Translations under genes and position numbers: made by a program
From: Rhodospirillales bacterium
GTDB taxonomy: Bacteria > Pseudomonadota > Alphaproteobacteria > Rhodospirillales > Shumkoniaceae
Assembly (NCBI GenBank): GCA_018432935.1
Contig: JAHDSF010000016.1
Span: 1-64,000 of the forward strand
DNA: 64,000 bases
Direction of reading: 5' to 3'
Notes under the pieces: generated by a model
What the model saw: only the letters and a program-made list of their open reading frames with translations
What the model was told of the DNA's origin: nothing
Database searches by the model: none
Shown here: in pieces, positions 29,353-37,864 of the stretch
Layout of the letters: the number at the start of each line of letters is the position of its first letter
Position numbering within the stretch: position 1 is the stretch's first letter

Positions 29353-30069
29353 GTGAGGATCAAGGTCATAGGTGTGGCGGCATTGGCCATTCTCCTGCCG
29401 TTGGCATCGGCCAGCGCTGATCCCTGGAAGAACGAAAGCCGGGGGCGTGGGGCGCACAAGGTCGAAACCAAACGCGGCCACGACAGTTACAAGTACGAGG
29501 AGAAGGGGCCCGGCTACACCTACGAGTACAAGATCGACCGGCGCGGCCGGGTGGCGGAGCGCTACACGGTCCGCAACGGCCCGCCTCCCTGGGCTCCTGC
29601 CCACGGGTATCGGTATGCGCATGCACCTCAGGGGCCGTCGGCCGGCTATCTTCCGCCCTTCGGCATCGACGTCGGACGCTGTTCGCGCGATCTGATCGGG
29701 GCGGCAATCGGCGCTGCCGGCGGCGGCCTCGCCGGCGCTCAGTTCGGCAAGGGAGATGGACAGCTTGCCGCAACGGCGGTCGGCGTCTTCATCGGGGCGC
29801 TGGTGGGCGGGGCGGTGGGCCGGACCATGGATCAGGTGGACCAGGCGTGTGCCGTCCAAGTGCTCGAGCACGCCCCGGACGGACAGCGCATCGTGTGGCC
29901 GAGCAGCGGCGGGCCGCAGTACGCGGTCCTGCCCACCCAGAGCTTCCGGACCCACGACGGCACCTATTGCCGCGAGTACCAAGCGACCGCCAGCATCGGC
30001 GGACAGCCTCAGCGCGTCTACGGAACCGCCTGCCGGATGCCGGACGGCTCGTGGAAGATCTCGGGATAA
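29353..30069 (+). CDS. Secreted glycine-zipper (RT0821/Lpp0805 surface-antigen-like) protein
   Basis: A 238-residue exported protein. Signal peptide residues 1-21 (ending ASASA). A charged, Tyr-rich region (about 25-80) is followed by a glycine zipper (LIGAAIGAAGGGLAGAQFG... GVFIGALVGGAVGRTMDQVD) that probably inserts in a membrane. The C-terminal domain carries CREYQAT and GTACRMPDGSW, as in RT0821/Lpp0805 surface proteins. GTG at 29353 has GGAGAGG upstream. Function unknown; outer-membrane association is inferred. Confidence 0.7.
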   Translation: MRIKVIGVAALAILLPLASASADPWKNESRGRGAHKVETKRGHDSYKYEEKGPGYTYEYKIDRRGRVAERYTVRNGPPPWAPAHGYRYAHAPQGPSAGYLPPFGIDVGRCSRDLIGAAIGAAGGGLAGAQFGKGDGQLAATAVGVFIGALVGGAVGRTMDQVDQACAVQVLEHAPDGQRIVWPSSGGPQYAVLPTQSFRTHDGTYCREYQATASIGGQPQRVYGTACRMPDGSWKISG

Positions 30070-30124
30070 GGGAACGGGAAGCGTCGCAAATCCTGGACTT
30101 CTCGAGGAAGGTGGGCGCGCCCGG

Positions 30125-30970
30125 TCAGAACCCCACCCCCTCGACCGCTTCGTCGATGGAGGCGTTGTCGTGGATGATCCGGCGCGCCGCCTTCAGCACG
30201 GCGAGCGGATTCCTGGCCTGGAAGACGGCGCGTCCGAACAGGATCCCGGCGGCACCGCCGGCGATCACGTCGGCGACCATCTGCAGGGTGCCCCGGTCGG
30301 AACCGCGGCTCGGTCCGCCGGCGACCAGGATCGGAATCGGCAGCGCGGCAGCGATCGGACGCAGCGCTTCCGGGCTGCCGGGCCAGTCGGTCTTGATGAC
30401 GTCGGCGCCGAGTTCCATGCCGATCCGCGTATGGGAGGCGATGAGCGGGGCCGAAAAGGGGTCGACGACGCCGTCGCCCCGCGCCCCCATCGTCTCGATG
30501 ACGTGGACCATTCCGGTTCGGCGCGCCGCCGCGCCCACCTCGGCGCAGATCTCGAACGCGCGTGTTTCCAGCGCCGGATCCTGGTGGCCGACGAACAGGA
30601 AGGTCAGCACCGCCTCGGCGCCGACCGCAACCGCATCCTCGACCGAAGCCACCAGCCGGGTATGGCCGTCGGCATAGGCGCGCGGCGAGGACTTCGCGTC
30701 GCGCCACATGGTGGTCTGGTCGAGGCGCAGGATGACGGCGGGCGCGCCGGGCTGCGCCAGCCGCTCGCCGTAGCGGAGCATGGTCCCGAGCGAGAGGATG
30801 ACGCCGTCGACTCCTGCCTCGATCAGGGTGTCGAGGGTGCGGTCTGGGTGCTCGACGCCGGGGCAGTTGCCAAGCTGCAGGGCGTGGTCGAAGGCGATGC
30901 AGAAGCCGCGACCGGTCGCGGGATTGACGAGCCGCGACAGGCGCTTCTGTTTTCCTAGCATTCCCTGCAT
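30125..30970 (-). CDS. Class I aldolase of the DeoC/LacD/LsrF (FbaB) superfamily
   Basis: A 281-residue TIM-barrel aldolase. FDHALQLGNCPGVEHP near the N-terminus, the Schiff-base Lys in GADVIKTDWPGS, and the phosphate-binding VAGGPSRGS match the DhnA/FbaB/LsrF group. It is the last gene of a minus-strand operon with the DeoR regulator (16-bp overlap), TRAP transporter and four-carbon acid sugar kinase. Since kinase plus PdxA2 would yield dihydroxyacetone phosphate, the aldolase may use DHAP or cleave a related phosphorylated intermediate; this is inference. ATG 30970 or 30961 may be the start. Confidence 0.75.
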   Translation of the reverse strand: MQGMLGKQKRLSRLVNPATGRGFCIAFDHALQLGNCPGVEHPDRTLDTLIEAGVDGVILSLGTMLRYGERLAQPGAPAVILRLDQTTMWRDAKSSPRAYADGHTRLVASVEDAVAVGAEAVLTFLFVGHQDPALETRAFEICAEVGAAARRTGMVHVIETMGARGDGVVDPFSAPLIASHTRIGMELGADVIKTDWPGSPEALRPIAAALPIPILVAGGPSRGSDRGTLQMVADVIAGGAAGILFGRAVFQARNPLAVLKAARRIIHDNASIDEAVEGVGF

Positions 30971-31746
30971 GGGTCCTGGGTCTCCGTCTGCACGAGATCG
31001 AACGAAATACCGGCCTGCCGCAGCCGTGCCGCGATGTCCTCGTCGAGGGGGCCGGAGATGAAAATGCGGTCGAATTCGCCGAGTTCGGCGAAGTGGTTGA
31101 GGGCGCGGTTGGTGAACTTGCGGTGGCTGACGAGGAGGGCCTTGCGTTCGGCGGAGGCCATCAGGGCCCGCTTCATCCGCACCACCTCCTGGTCCTTCTG
31201 GTAGAGCGAGGTACCGATCACGGCGGGGGCCGACAAAAAGGCCCAGTCGGCCCGCATCTTGGTCAGCGTCTGCTCGCAGATCAGCCCGTAGAACCCCTTC
31301 AGCGTATCGCTGTAGATGCCTCCGGTGAGGACGAGCTGGATGTTGGGACGGCCGCGCAGCCGTTCGCAGACCGCGTACGAGTTGGTGATCACGGTCAGGA
31401 AATCGATGTTCTCGATCTCGTCGGCGAGCGGCAGCACGGTGGTGCTGTCGTCGACCATGATGACGTTGCCGGGTGCGATCAGGCTGCGGGCGGCGCGGGC
31501 CAGGGCCCGCTTCTCTTCGGGGGCGATCTGGACGCGGTAATGGAAGTTGCTCTCGAACAGGAGCGAGCTTTCGGCGCTGGCACCGCCGCGTTCCTTGCGC
31601 AGCAGGCCCCGGCTTTCCAGCAGGTCGAGGTCGCGGTGGACGGTCATGCGGCTGACCGCGAAGTGCTCGGCCAGCTCGTCGAGTTGAACCGAGCCCCTCT
31701 GCATTACCAGGGCGACGATGCCTTGCCTGCGTTCTTCGGGTGTCAT
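30955..31746 (-). CDS. DeoR-family transcriptional regulator of the acid-sugar cluster
   Basis: A 263-residue DeoR/GlpR-type regulator: N-terminal winged helix (QLDELAEHFAVSRMTVHRDLDLLESRGLL) and a C-terminal sugar-phosphate-isomerase-like sensor domain with VDDSTTVLPLADEI. Such regulators respond to phosphorylated sugars. It lies inside the operon between dctM and the aldolase, so it probably controls this cluster; candidate sites are the TGTGAT repeats at 36800-36841. Confidence 0.88.
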   Translation of the reverse strand: MTPEERRQGIVALVMQRGSVQLDELAEHFAVSRMTVHRDLDLLESRGLLRKERGGASAESSLLFESNFHYRVQIAPEEKRALARAARSLIAPGNVIMVDDSTTVLPLADEIENIDFLTVITNSYAVCERLRGRPNIQLVLTGGIYSDTLKGFYGLICEQTLTKMRADWAFLSAPAVIGTSLYQKDQEVVRMKRALMASAERKALLVSHRKFTNRALNHFAELGEFDRIFISGPLDEDIAARLRQAGISFDLVQTETQDPCREC

Positions 31747-31759
31747 GACGATTCTCCCG

Positions 31760-33043
31760 CTAGTTCCCGAACACGGCCGTGGGCAGCCACGTCGTGAGGG
31801 CAGGGAAGAACGTCACCAGCACCAGGGCGATCAGAAGCGGGGCAAGGTAGGGCCAAATCGCCTTGGCCAGCGTCGCTACCGGAACCTCGGAAACGATGCT
31901 CAGCATGTACAGGCTCATGCCGACCGGCGGGGTGAGCAGGCCGATCATCAGGTTGAACACTACGATCAGGCCGAGGTGGACGGGATCGACGCCGACCGCG
32001 TAGAGGGGCGGCGCGATCAGCGGCGTCATCACCATGATGGCGGCAATGCTTTCCATGAACATCCCGACCGCCAGCAGCAGGACATTGACCATCAGCAACA
32101 GCAGAATCGGGTTTGCGGTGACATCGCGGAGGAACGAGGTGAGCTGGGCCGGCACCTGCTCGACCGTCAGGGCCCATGCGAAGATCGCCGCTGCCGCGAC
32201 GATGAACATGATCGTTGCGGTGGCGCGGATGCTTTCCATGGTGGCCTCGACGAACTTGGCCCAGGTCAGCTCGCGGTAGACGACGGTGCCGAGGATCAGC
32301 GCGTAGCCGACGGTGAAGGCCGCCAGTTCGGTCGGCCCGAACAGGCCCAGCAGCAGGCCCGCAACCAGGATCACCGGGGTCGCCAGGGCGGGCAGCGAGA
32401 TGGCGAGGGCACGGGCCTTCTCGCGCCAGGTCAACTGCAGGTCGTCGCGCGGGAAGCCGTGCTTGCGGGCCATGAAGTAGATCTGGACGCTGAGGCAGGC
32501 CGCGATCAGCAGTGCCGGTACGATACCGGCGATGAGCAGCCGTACCGCCGAGGTATCGGCCACCGAGGCATAGATCACGAGCGGAATGCTGGGCGGGAAG
32601 ATCGGCCCGATGGTGGCCGCCGAGCCGGTCAGGCAGGTGGCGAATACTCTGTCGTAGCCCTGGTCCTTCATCGCCTTGATCTGGATGTTTCCGAGGGCGC
32701 CGATGTCGGCGAGGGCGGCCCCCGAGATCCCGGCCATGATGATGTTGGCGACCACCACGACGTAGGCGAGCGCCCCGCGGACGCCGCCCATGACGATCCG
32801 CACCGCCTTGAACAGGTGGTTGGTGATGCCGGTGCAGTTGAGAAGGTTGCCGACGTAGATGAACAGGATCACCGCCAGCAGCGGGAACGAGTTGATGGCG
32901 TTCGACATGCGGTGGGCCACGGTGGCCAGCGGCATGTCCGCGATCACGATGTAGGCGGTGGCGGAAAGGCCCATGCTGACGGCCAGCGGCACGCCGAGCA
33001 GGCTGAGCGCCAGGAACAGCAGCGTCATCTCCAGGCCGCTCAT
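31760..33043 (-). CDS. dctM: TRAP transporter large permease (DctM)
   Basis: A 427-residue inner-membrane protein of about 12 helices, the Na+-driven transport subunit. Typical segments: MAGISGAALADIGALGNIQ, GSAATIGPIFPPSIPLVIY, and the C-terminal FNLMIGLLTPPVGMSLYML. It overlaps dctQ by 4 bp. The substrate, inferred from neighbours, is a small hydroxy acid such as a threonate or erythronate. Confidence 0.93.
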   Translation of the reverse strand: MSGLEMTLLFLALSLLGVPLAVSMGLSATAYIVIADMPLATVAHRMSNAINSFPLLAVILFIYVGNLLNCTGITNHLFKAVRIVMGGVRGALAYVVVVANIIMAGISGAALADIGALGNIQIKAMKDQGYDRVFATCLTGSAATIGPIFPPSIPLVIYASVADTSAVRLLIAGIVPALLIAACLSVQIYFMARKHGFPRDDLQLTWREKARALAISLPALATPVILVAGLLLGLFGPTELAAFTVGYALILGTVVYRELTWAKFVEATMESIRATATIMFIVAAAAIFAWALTVEQVPAQLTSFLRDVTANPILLLLMVNVLLLAVGMFMESIAAIMVMTPLIAPPLYAVGVDPVHLGLIVVFNLMIGLLTPPVGMSLYMLSIVSEVPVATLAKAIWPYLAPLLIALVLVTFFPALTTWLPTAVFGN

Positions 33044-33519
33044 GCCGCGCCTCCACTCCGGCTGCCGGCGAGCAGGATCACGAATCGTTCGGCTGCGGTG
33101 AGCAGCAGCAGGCCGATACCGATGTAGGCCCCGGCGAAGAACAGGTAGTTCGGGATTTCCAGGGCCGGTGAGGCGACGTTGCCGTTGCGGATCATGAACA
33201 GGTAGTCCCCGTACAGGAAGAACCCGCAGAAGACCGCCGTAGCGAGCGCGGCGAACGCCTCCAGCACCCGCGCCACACGCGGCGGCAGGGCATTGACGAC
33301 GAGGTCGATGCGGATGTGCTTGCCGTTCCTGAACAGCTGGGGAATCGCCAGAAACACCAGCGAAACGTGCGAGGCGCGCGCAATCTCCTCGATCCCGGGA
33401 TGGCCGTAGTCGAACACGTTGCGCAGGAGGAGTTGAAGCAGGATGGCCGCCGTGAGCACGGCCAGGAAGACGAACGTGACCCGCTCGCAGAACCGGGTAA
33501 CGGCAGAAAGGGCGCTCAT
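33040..33519 (-). CDS. dctQ: TRAP transporter small permease (DctQ)
   Basis: A 159-residue protein with four transmembrane helices and the family pattern LLLRNVFDYGHPGIEEIARASHV near the first helix pair. It partners DctM. ATG 33519 gives a normal N-terminus; the open frame continues upstream through the GC-rich stem-loops but is not coding-like there. Confidence 0.88.
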   Translation of the reverse strand: MSALSAVTRFCERVTFVFLAVLTAAILLQLLLRNVFDYGHPGIEEIARASHVSLVFLAIPQLFRNGKHIRIDLVVNALPPRVARVLEAFAALATAVFCGFFLYGDYLFMIRNGNVASPALEIPNYLFFAGAYIGIGLLLLTAAERFVILLAGSRSGGAA

Positions 33520-33540
33520 GGCGAAATTCCGATCCTTCCC

Positions 33541-33617
33541 TTCCCCTTGAAGGGGGAACTGGAGGTGGTGCGTCGACCAGCGGCGCACCCTCCTCGATTC
33601 CCCCTCCGCGAGGGGGA
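33541..33617. repeat. Nested GC-rich palindromes between dctP and dctQ
   Basis: Three perfect hairpins lie in tandem: CCCCT/AGGGG (33543-33555), GGTGCG/CGCACC (33567-33589) and CCCCCT/AGGGGG (33600-33616). The segments 33552-33572 and 33584-33604 also pair with each other over about 20 bp with few mismatches, so the whole can fold as one large cruciform. It looks like a dispersed intergenic element, and it may protect the dctP mRNA end so the binding protein is made in excess of the permease. Confidence 0.5.
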
Positions 33618-33628
33618 GGCTGACGATT

Positions 33629-34627
33629 CTACTGGATGGCTCGGATCTGCTTGTACATGTCGCCGTACTTGGCTTCGAACTGCTTGGCGATTTCCTCGTT
33701 GACGCTGGCCTTGAAGGCCGCGAGGTCAAGCCCTTCCTTGGGACCGACGACCTTCATGCCCTTTTCCTGGAGGAGCTTCGTCTGCTCGGCTTCCTTGTCG
33801 ATGGTCATCTGGGTCGCCTTCTTGGCAACCTCGGCGGCCGCTTCCTCCATCTGCTTGCGTACCTCGGGCTTAAGCGCCTGCCAGGCCTTCTCGTTCACGA
33901 CGACGATCTCGGCGCCCATGATGTGGCCGGTCTGCATCAGGTGCGATTGGCTTTCGTAGAGCTTGGCCGCCCAGATCGTATCGACCGGATTCTCCTGCCC
34001 GGCCACCGTCTTGGTCGCCAGGGCCGTCGGCACCTCGGCAAAATCGATCGGCGTCGGTACTGCGCCCAGGCCCTTCACGGTCGCCATGTAGATCGGGAAC
34101 GGAATGGCGCGGATCTTGAGGCCGCTGAGATCCTTCGGCGACTTGATCTCGCGGCTGGCGGTGAGCTGCCGGGTACCGAAGTAGAAGGTGTAGTAGACGC
34201 GGACGCCGCGGGCCTTGATCAGGCCCTCGTTCAGTTTCTGCATCACCGGCGACTTGGGATCGCAGACCCGCATCAGGTGGGCAACGTCCTTGTAGAGATA
34301 GGGCGTGTCGAGTACCGCGAACTGCTCGTACAGCGAACCTATGCCGGCCATCGTGTTGTGGTGGAGGTGCATGGTGCCGGAGCTGACGCCTTCGGCCTGC
34401 TCCTGCAGGCCGCCCAGCTGCGATGCAGGGTAGACCTGGACCTGAACGGCGCCCTTGGTCTTTTCGGCGACCGTCTTGGCAAGCAGGTCCGCTTGCAGGC
34501 CGGCGACGCTGGACGGCGGGTTCATGTGACCGTAGCGGAACTTGGTCTGGGCCGAGGCAGGGCTGGCGACGGCGGCGGCGAGCACCAGAGCGGCGGTGCA
34601 GGCGGAGATTCTGATCGAGCTGTGCAT
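33629..34627 (-). CDS. dctP: TRAP transporter substrate-binding protein (DctP)
   Basis: A 332-residue periplasmic binding protein. Signal peptide 1-26 (ASPASA-QT). FRYGHMNPPSSVAGLQADLLAK and the central LSGLKIRAIPFPIYMATVKGLGAVPTPIDFAEVPTAL region are DctP-like; the Arg in LKIRAI is the conserved carboxylate-binding arginine, so an organic-acid ligand is expected. It lies between the racemase-like gene and the permeases. Confidence 0.93.
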   Translation of the reverse strand: MHSSIRISACTAALVLAAAVASPASAQTKFRYGHMNPPSSVAGLQADLLAKTVAEKTKGAVQVQVYPASQLGGLQEQAEGVSSGTMHLHHNTMAGIGSLYEQFAVLDTPYLYKDVAHLMRVCDPKSPVMQKLNEGLIKARGVRVYYTFYFGTRQLTASREIKSPKDLSGLKIRAIPFPIYMATVKGLGAVPTPIDFAEVPTALATKTVAGQENPVDTIWAAKLYESQSHLMQTGHIMGAEIVVVNEKAWQALKPEVRKQMEEAAAEVAKKATQMTIDKEAEQTKLLQEKGMKVVGPKEGLDLAAFKASVNEEIAKQFEAKYGDMYKQIRAIQ

Positions 34628-34690
34628 GGGAATGTCTCCAGGTGATTTCTCTTGGACGTCTTGCTTTCGGGTACCTTGGTTCAGGCTCGG

Positions 34691-35338
34691 CTACAGGTAG
34701 CGGGCGAGGGATTCGACGCAGAGGGTGGGGCTCGCCAGGACCGGGACCTCGACTTGCTCGGCGAGAACCGGCTGCAGGTGGGCCATCGAGGCTTGCGCCA
34801 GCAACACCACGTTGCAGGTCTTGGCCAGGTCGCGCGCGGTCTCGCTGATGATGGCGTCGTGGGTGGCGCGATCGCCGGCGACGATGGCTTTGAAGGCGTC
34901 GCTTCTCAACTCGTGCACGACGGTCGCGCTCTTGCCGGCCCTGGCCGCGTGATCGCGCACCAGACCGGTGCTGGGGGCGACGGTGCTTGCGGTCGAGCAG
35001 ACCAGTCCGATCCTGCCGCCGATCTCGACCGCCTTTTCGGCCATGGCGTCGTCGATCTTGACGATCGGAATGGCGACCAGCTTGCGCGCCACGTCGACGG
35101 CCGGCGAGGTCGAGGAGCAGGTGAACACCAGCAGGTCGGCGCCGGCGGCCTCGGCCAGCGAGGCATGGGTGGCGATGCGTCGCACGATGCCTGGCGATTC
35201 GCCCTTGGCCAGCAGGTCCTGGATCAGACTCTCGTCGACCATGTGGAAGGAGGAAAGATCCGGATAGCGTTCGCCGATCAGGCGCTTGAAGACCTCGACC
35301 AGGAACGAACCGGTGTGCAGGACGGCAAGGCGTTTCAT
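34691..35338 (-). CDS. Asp/Glu/hydantoin racemase-fold protein with only one catalytic Cys
   Basis: A 215-residue cytoplasmic protein of the aspartate/glutamate/hydantoin racemase superfamily. The first catalytic cysteine is C74 (VFTCSSTSP). Where two-base racemases have the second (usually LGC or similar in the strand before MA), this protein reads LLAQASMA (about 179-186), with Gln. C114, C175 and C207 are not at that position. It is therefore unlikely to be an ordinary two-cysteine racemase; related folds act as decarboxylases (arylmalonate) or isomerases (maleate). It overlaps the kinase gene by 4 bp, so a role in the same acid-sugar pathway is likely, but the reaction is unknown. Confidence 0.72.
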   Translation of the reverse strand: MKRLAVLHTGSFLVEVFKRLIGERYPDLSSFHMVDESLIQDLLAKGESPGIVRRIATHASLAEAAGADLLVFTCSSTSPAVDVARKLVAIPIVKIDDAMAEKAVEIGGRIGLVCSTASTVAPSTGLVRDHAARAGKSATVVHELRSDAFKAIVAGDRATHDAIISETARDLAKTCNVVLLAQASMAHLQPVLAEQVEVPVLASPTLCVESLARYL

Positions 35339-36726
35339 GGGACCCCGCATGGCTGGGCGTTGGCATTGCCTTGAAGGACGTGGGCGAAGAAGGCTTCGCT
35401 GCCGACCTGCCCTCCCTTGAGGACAATTTCGGCACCGGCGATCGCCGGGTCGGCGGAATGGATGCGGCAGAAGGGGGCGCCGGGGACAAATGGGGCCGAC
35501 ATCTCGAGCGCTTCGATGCCCATCGCCTGCACGGCGTAGCCGGAGCTGTCGCCGCCGGCCAGTACCGCGCGCCGCACCTTCGCCTCGGCCATGACCGTGC
35601 GCGCGGCACGGCCCAGCAGGCCGCCCAGGATGCGCGCGCTGTCGGTGCCGGACAGGCCGCGATCCTCGAGCGCCTTTCGGGTGGGCGCGACGCGGGGGTC
35701 GCCGGGCCCGCGGGCGGTGTGGATGACGACCCCGCGGTGGTCTGCCAGAGCGCCGGCCGCATCGGCCGCAACGACGGCGGCCAGGGCATCGGCATCGCCG
35801 GCGACGGCGGCGACCGTGTCGACGGCGATCTCTTTGAAGCCGTTGGCGGTGGCCCAGGCGATCTGGGCCTCGCTGACCGGCGAGCAGCTGCCGCAGACGG
35901 CCACCAGCTTGTCGGCAGGACCGGCCGGCGAAGGCGCCGGCCGTGGCGACAGGGCACCGGTCTCCCGCAGGTGCTGCACCAGGGCGTACTCGACCCCCGA
36001 CGAGCCGGCGACGAAGATCTGGCCCTTGCCTGCCCGGCTTGCCATCAGCATCCCGGCCGCCGAGGTGGTGGCGGCGTCGAAGCCGTCGAGCACGATGATG
36101 TCGGCGCCGGCCCGGGCCAATCCGTCCAGCGCCTGCTCGGCGTTGCCGGCAAGCATCTGGAGGAAACTGAATCCTTCGACCTTCCGACCGGTCTGGAGGG
36201 CGAGATGGCGGCACAGGTCCGCCTCGGCCATCGGGGTCACAGGATGGCGGCTCATGGTCGGGTGGCGGTCGATGCGGAAGACGGCGTTCGGGTCCGAGAC
36301 CGCCGCAGCGGCAAACAGGTTCGAGAAGACCACGAAGCGTTTCAGGCGGGGCACCCCGACCACCATCAACACCGGCCCGCCGAACACGTCCTGGCCGATC
36401 TCGGCAGCGCGGCCAATGCTGCCGATTCCGGGCGAAGAATCGAAAGTCGAGCAGGTCTTGTAGTGGCAGAACGGGGCGCCCAAGGCTTTCAGCCGCGAGA
36501 ACACTTCGGGCAATTCGGCGCTCATCCATTCCGGCGATCGGCTGCGACTGGTGCCGGCGACCCCGACTGCGGCCAGCCCGGGATGGCGGGCGACCTGCTC
36601 GGGCGTGGGAGGGGCGAGGAACAGCATGGTGGGCAGGCCCGCCACGGCGACCGCTTCCAAGGCGTCGGTCGACCCGGTGAAGTCGTCGCCATAGAACGTG
36701 AGCAACAAGGCGCCGCGGCGGATCAT
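35335..36726 (-). CDS. DUF1537 four-carbon acid sugar kinase (OtnK/DtnK type)
   Basis: A 463-residue cytoplasmic kinase. N-terminal substrate domain: FYGDDFTGSTDALE (about 11-24) and CHYKTCSTFDSSPGIGSIGRA... ; C-terminal nucleotide-binding domain: VCGSCSPVSEAQI and AGGDSSGYAVQAMG. Characterised members phosphorylate D-threonate, D/L-erythronate or 3-oxo-tetronates at O4. With divergent pdxA2, the simplest reading is D-threonate kinase feeding PdxA2. It is the first gene of the minus-strand operon and faces pdxA2 across 157 bp. Confidence 0.85.
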   Translation of the reverse strand: MIRRGALLLTFYGDDFTGSTDALEAVAVAGLPTMLFLAPPTPEQVARHPGLAAVGVAGTSRSRSPEWMSAELPEVFSRLKALGAPFCHYKTCSTFDSSPGIGSIGRAAEIGQDVFGGPVLMVVGVPRLKRFVVFSNLFAAAAVSDPNAVFRIDRHPTMSRHPVTPMAEADLCRHLALQTGRKVEGFSFLQMLAGNAEQALDGLARAGADIIVLDGFDAATTSAAGMLMASRAGKGQIFVAGSSGVEYALVQHLRETGALSPRPAPSPAGPADKLVAVCGSCSPVSEAQIAWATANGFKEIAVDTVAAVAGDADALAAVVAADAAGALADHRGVVIHTARGPGDPRVAPTRKALEDRGLSGTDSARILGGLLGRAARTVMAEAKVRRAVLAGGDSSGYAVQAMGIEALEMSAPFVPGAPFCRIHSADPAIAGAEIVLKGGQVGSEAFFAHVLQGNANAQPCGVP

Positions 36727-36799
36727 TCGGCGTTTCCGGTCCCGATTGGGGTCGCCTTGACTTGTTGGCGACCCTCTGCTACCTGATCAGAACATAAAG

Positions 36800-36841
36800 T
36801 GTGATTGATGTAACATCTTTCATGTGATGATTTGTGATGTT
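36800..36841. promoter_or_regulatory. Candidate operator in the kinase/pdxA2 divergent promoter
   Basis: TGTGAT occurs three times in the same orientation at 36800, 36823 and 36833; the last two are exactly 10 bp apart (one helical turn). AACATC (36812-36817) and GATGTT (36836-36841) form an inverted repeat across the same stretch. The region is clearly AT-richer than its surroundings and serves both divergent units. The clustered DeoR protein is the obvious candidate ligand. Confidence 0.5.
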
Positions 36842-36883
36842 CGCCCCCGAGTCAATCAAATTCGTCACCCCGCAGGAGGCTCC

Positions 36884-37864
36884 ATGAACACCATCGGCAT
36901 CACCATGGGCGATCCCGCCGGGATCGGTCCCGAAGTCGTCTGCAAGGCGCTGTCCGAGATGTCGGCGGAGGAGCGGGCGGCATGCCTGGTCATCGGCGAC
37001 CCGGTGTTCATGGCGCGGGCGGCCGACCTGGTGAATTCCGGCATCCGGTTCGTGACGGGGGAGGAGATGCTTCCCGCCGGGGCGGTGCGGCTGCTGGCAA
37101 TCGACGCGCCGAATCGCGACGCAATCCTGCCGGGCGTGCTGTCGCCGGATGCCGGCGAGGCGGCCTACCGGTGCGTCAAGGCTTGCGTCGAACTGGCGCT
37201 GGCGGGGACCATCGACGTGGTTGTCAACGCCCCCCTGAACAAGTCCGCGTTGCGCGCCGCGGGCTATCCGCACAACGGGCACGCCGGCCTGCTGGCACAT
37301 TTCACCGGGACCAAGACCTCCTATGCGGTGCTCGCCTCGCCGCAGCTGTCGGTGATCCACGTCTCCACCCACGTGTCGCTGGCCAAGGCAGCGGAGGTTT
37401 GCCGTACCGAGGCGATCCTGGCGACCATCCGCGCCGGCCACCGCCACGTCCTCAGTACCGGCATCGCGCGGCCCCGCATCGCGGTGGCGGGGCTCAATCC
37501 ACACTGCGGCGAAGGCGGCCTGTTCGGAAGCGAGGACGACCAGTACGTGGTGCCGGCGGTCCAGGCGGCGCGTGCGGAAGGCATCGACGTCACCGGACCG
37601 GTCCCGGGCGACGTCGTGTTCATCCAGGCGGTCGACGGGAAGTACGACCTCGTGGTCGCCCAGTTCCACGACCAGGGCCACATTCCGGCCAAGCTGATCG
37701 GCCGCCACGAGACGGTGAACATTTCGGCCGGGCTGCCGATCCTGCGCGCGTCGGTCGACCACGGCACCGCCTTCGACATCGCCTGGAAGGGGGTTGCCGA
37801 TCACCACAACATGAAGGCGGCGATCGCGATGGCGCGACGGATGAAGCCGATCCGCGACGCCTGA
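36884..37864 (+). CDS. pdxA2: PdxA2-type 4-phospho-D-threonate/erythronate dehydrogenase
   Basis: A 326-residue metal- and NAD-dependent oxidative decarboxylase. MGDPAGIGPE at the N-terminus, YPHNGHAGLLAHFTG with His130/His133, FHDQGHIPAKL (about 261-271) and DHGTAFDIAWKG (from 292) are present. GHIP and the linkage to a DUF1537 kinase point to the PdxA2 branch rather than the pyridoxine enzyme; PdxA2 turns 4-phospho-D-threonate into DHAP and CO2. ATG 36884 follows CAGGAGG. Divergent from the kinase operon, probably co-regulated. Confidence 0.85.
   Translation: MNTIGITMGDPAGIGPEVVCKALSEMSAEERAACLVIGDPVFMARAADLVNSGIRFVTGEEMLPAGAVRLLAIDAPNRDAILPGVLSPDAGEAAYRCVKACVELALAGTIDVVVNAPLNKSALRAAGYPHNGHAGLLAHFTGTKTSYAVLASPQLSVIHVSTHVSLAKAAEVCRTEAILATIRAGHRHVLSTGIARPRIAVAGLNPHCGEGGLFGSEDDQYVVPAVQAARAEGIDVTGPVPGDVVFIQAVDGKYDLVVAQFHDQGHIPAKLIGRHETVNISAGLPILRASVDHGTAFDIAWKGVADHHNMKAAIAMARRMKPIRDA

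Noticed and set aside
36884..37864. Pyridoxine-pathway PdxA
   Set aside because: GHIP variant and linkage to a DUF1537 kinase and TRAP genes fit PdxA2; no pdxJ or ksgA neighbour.
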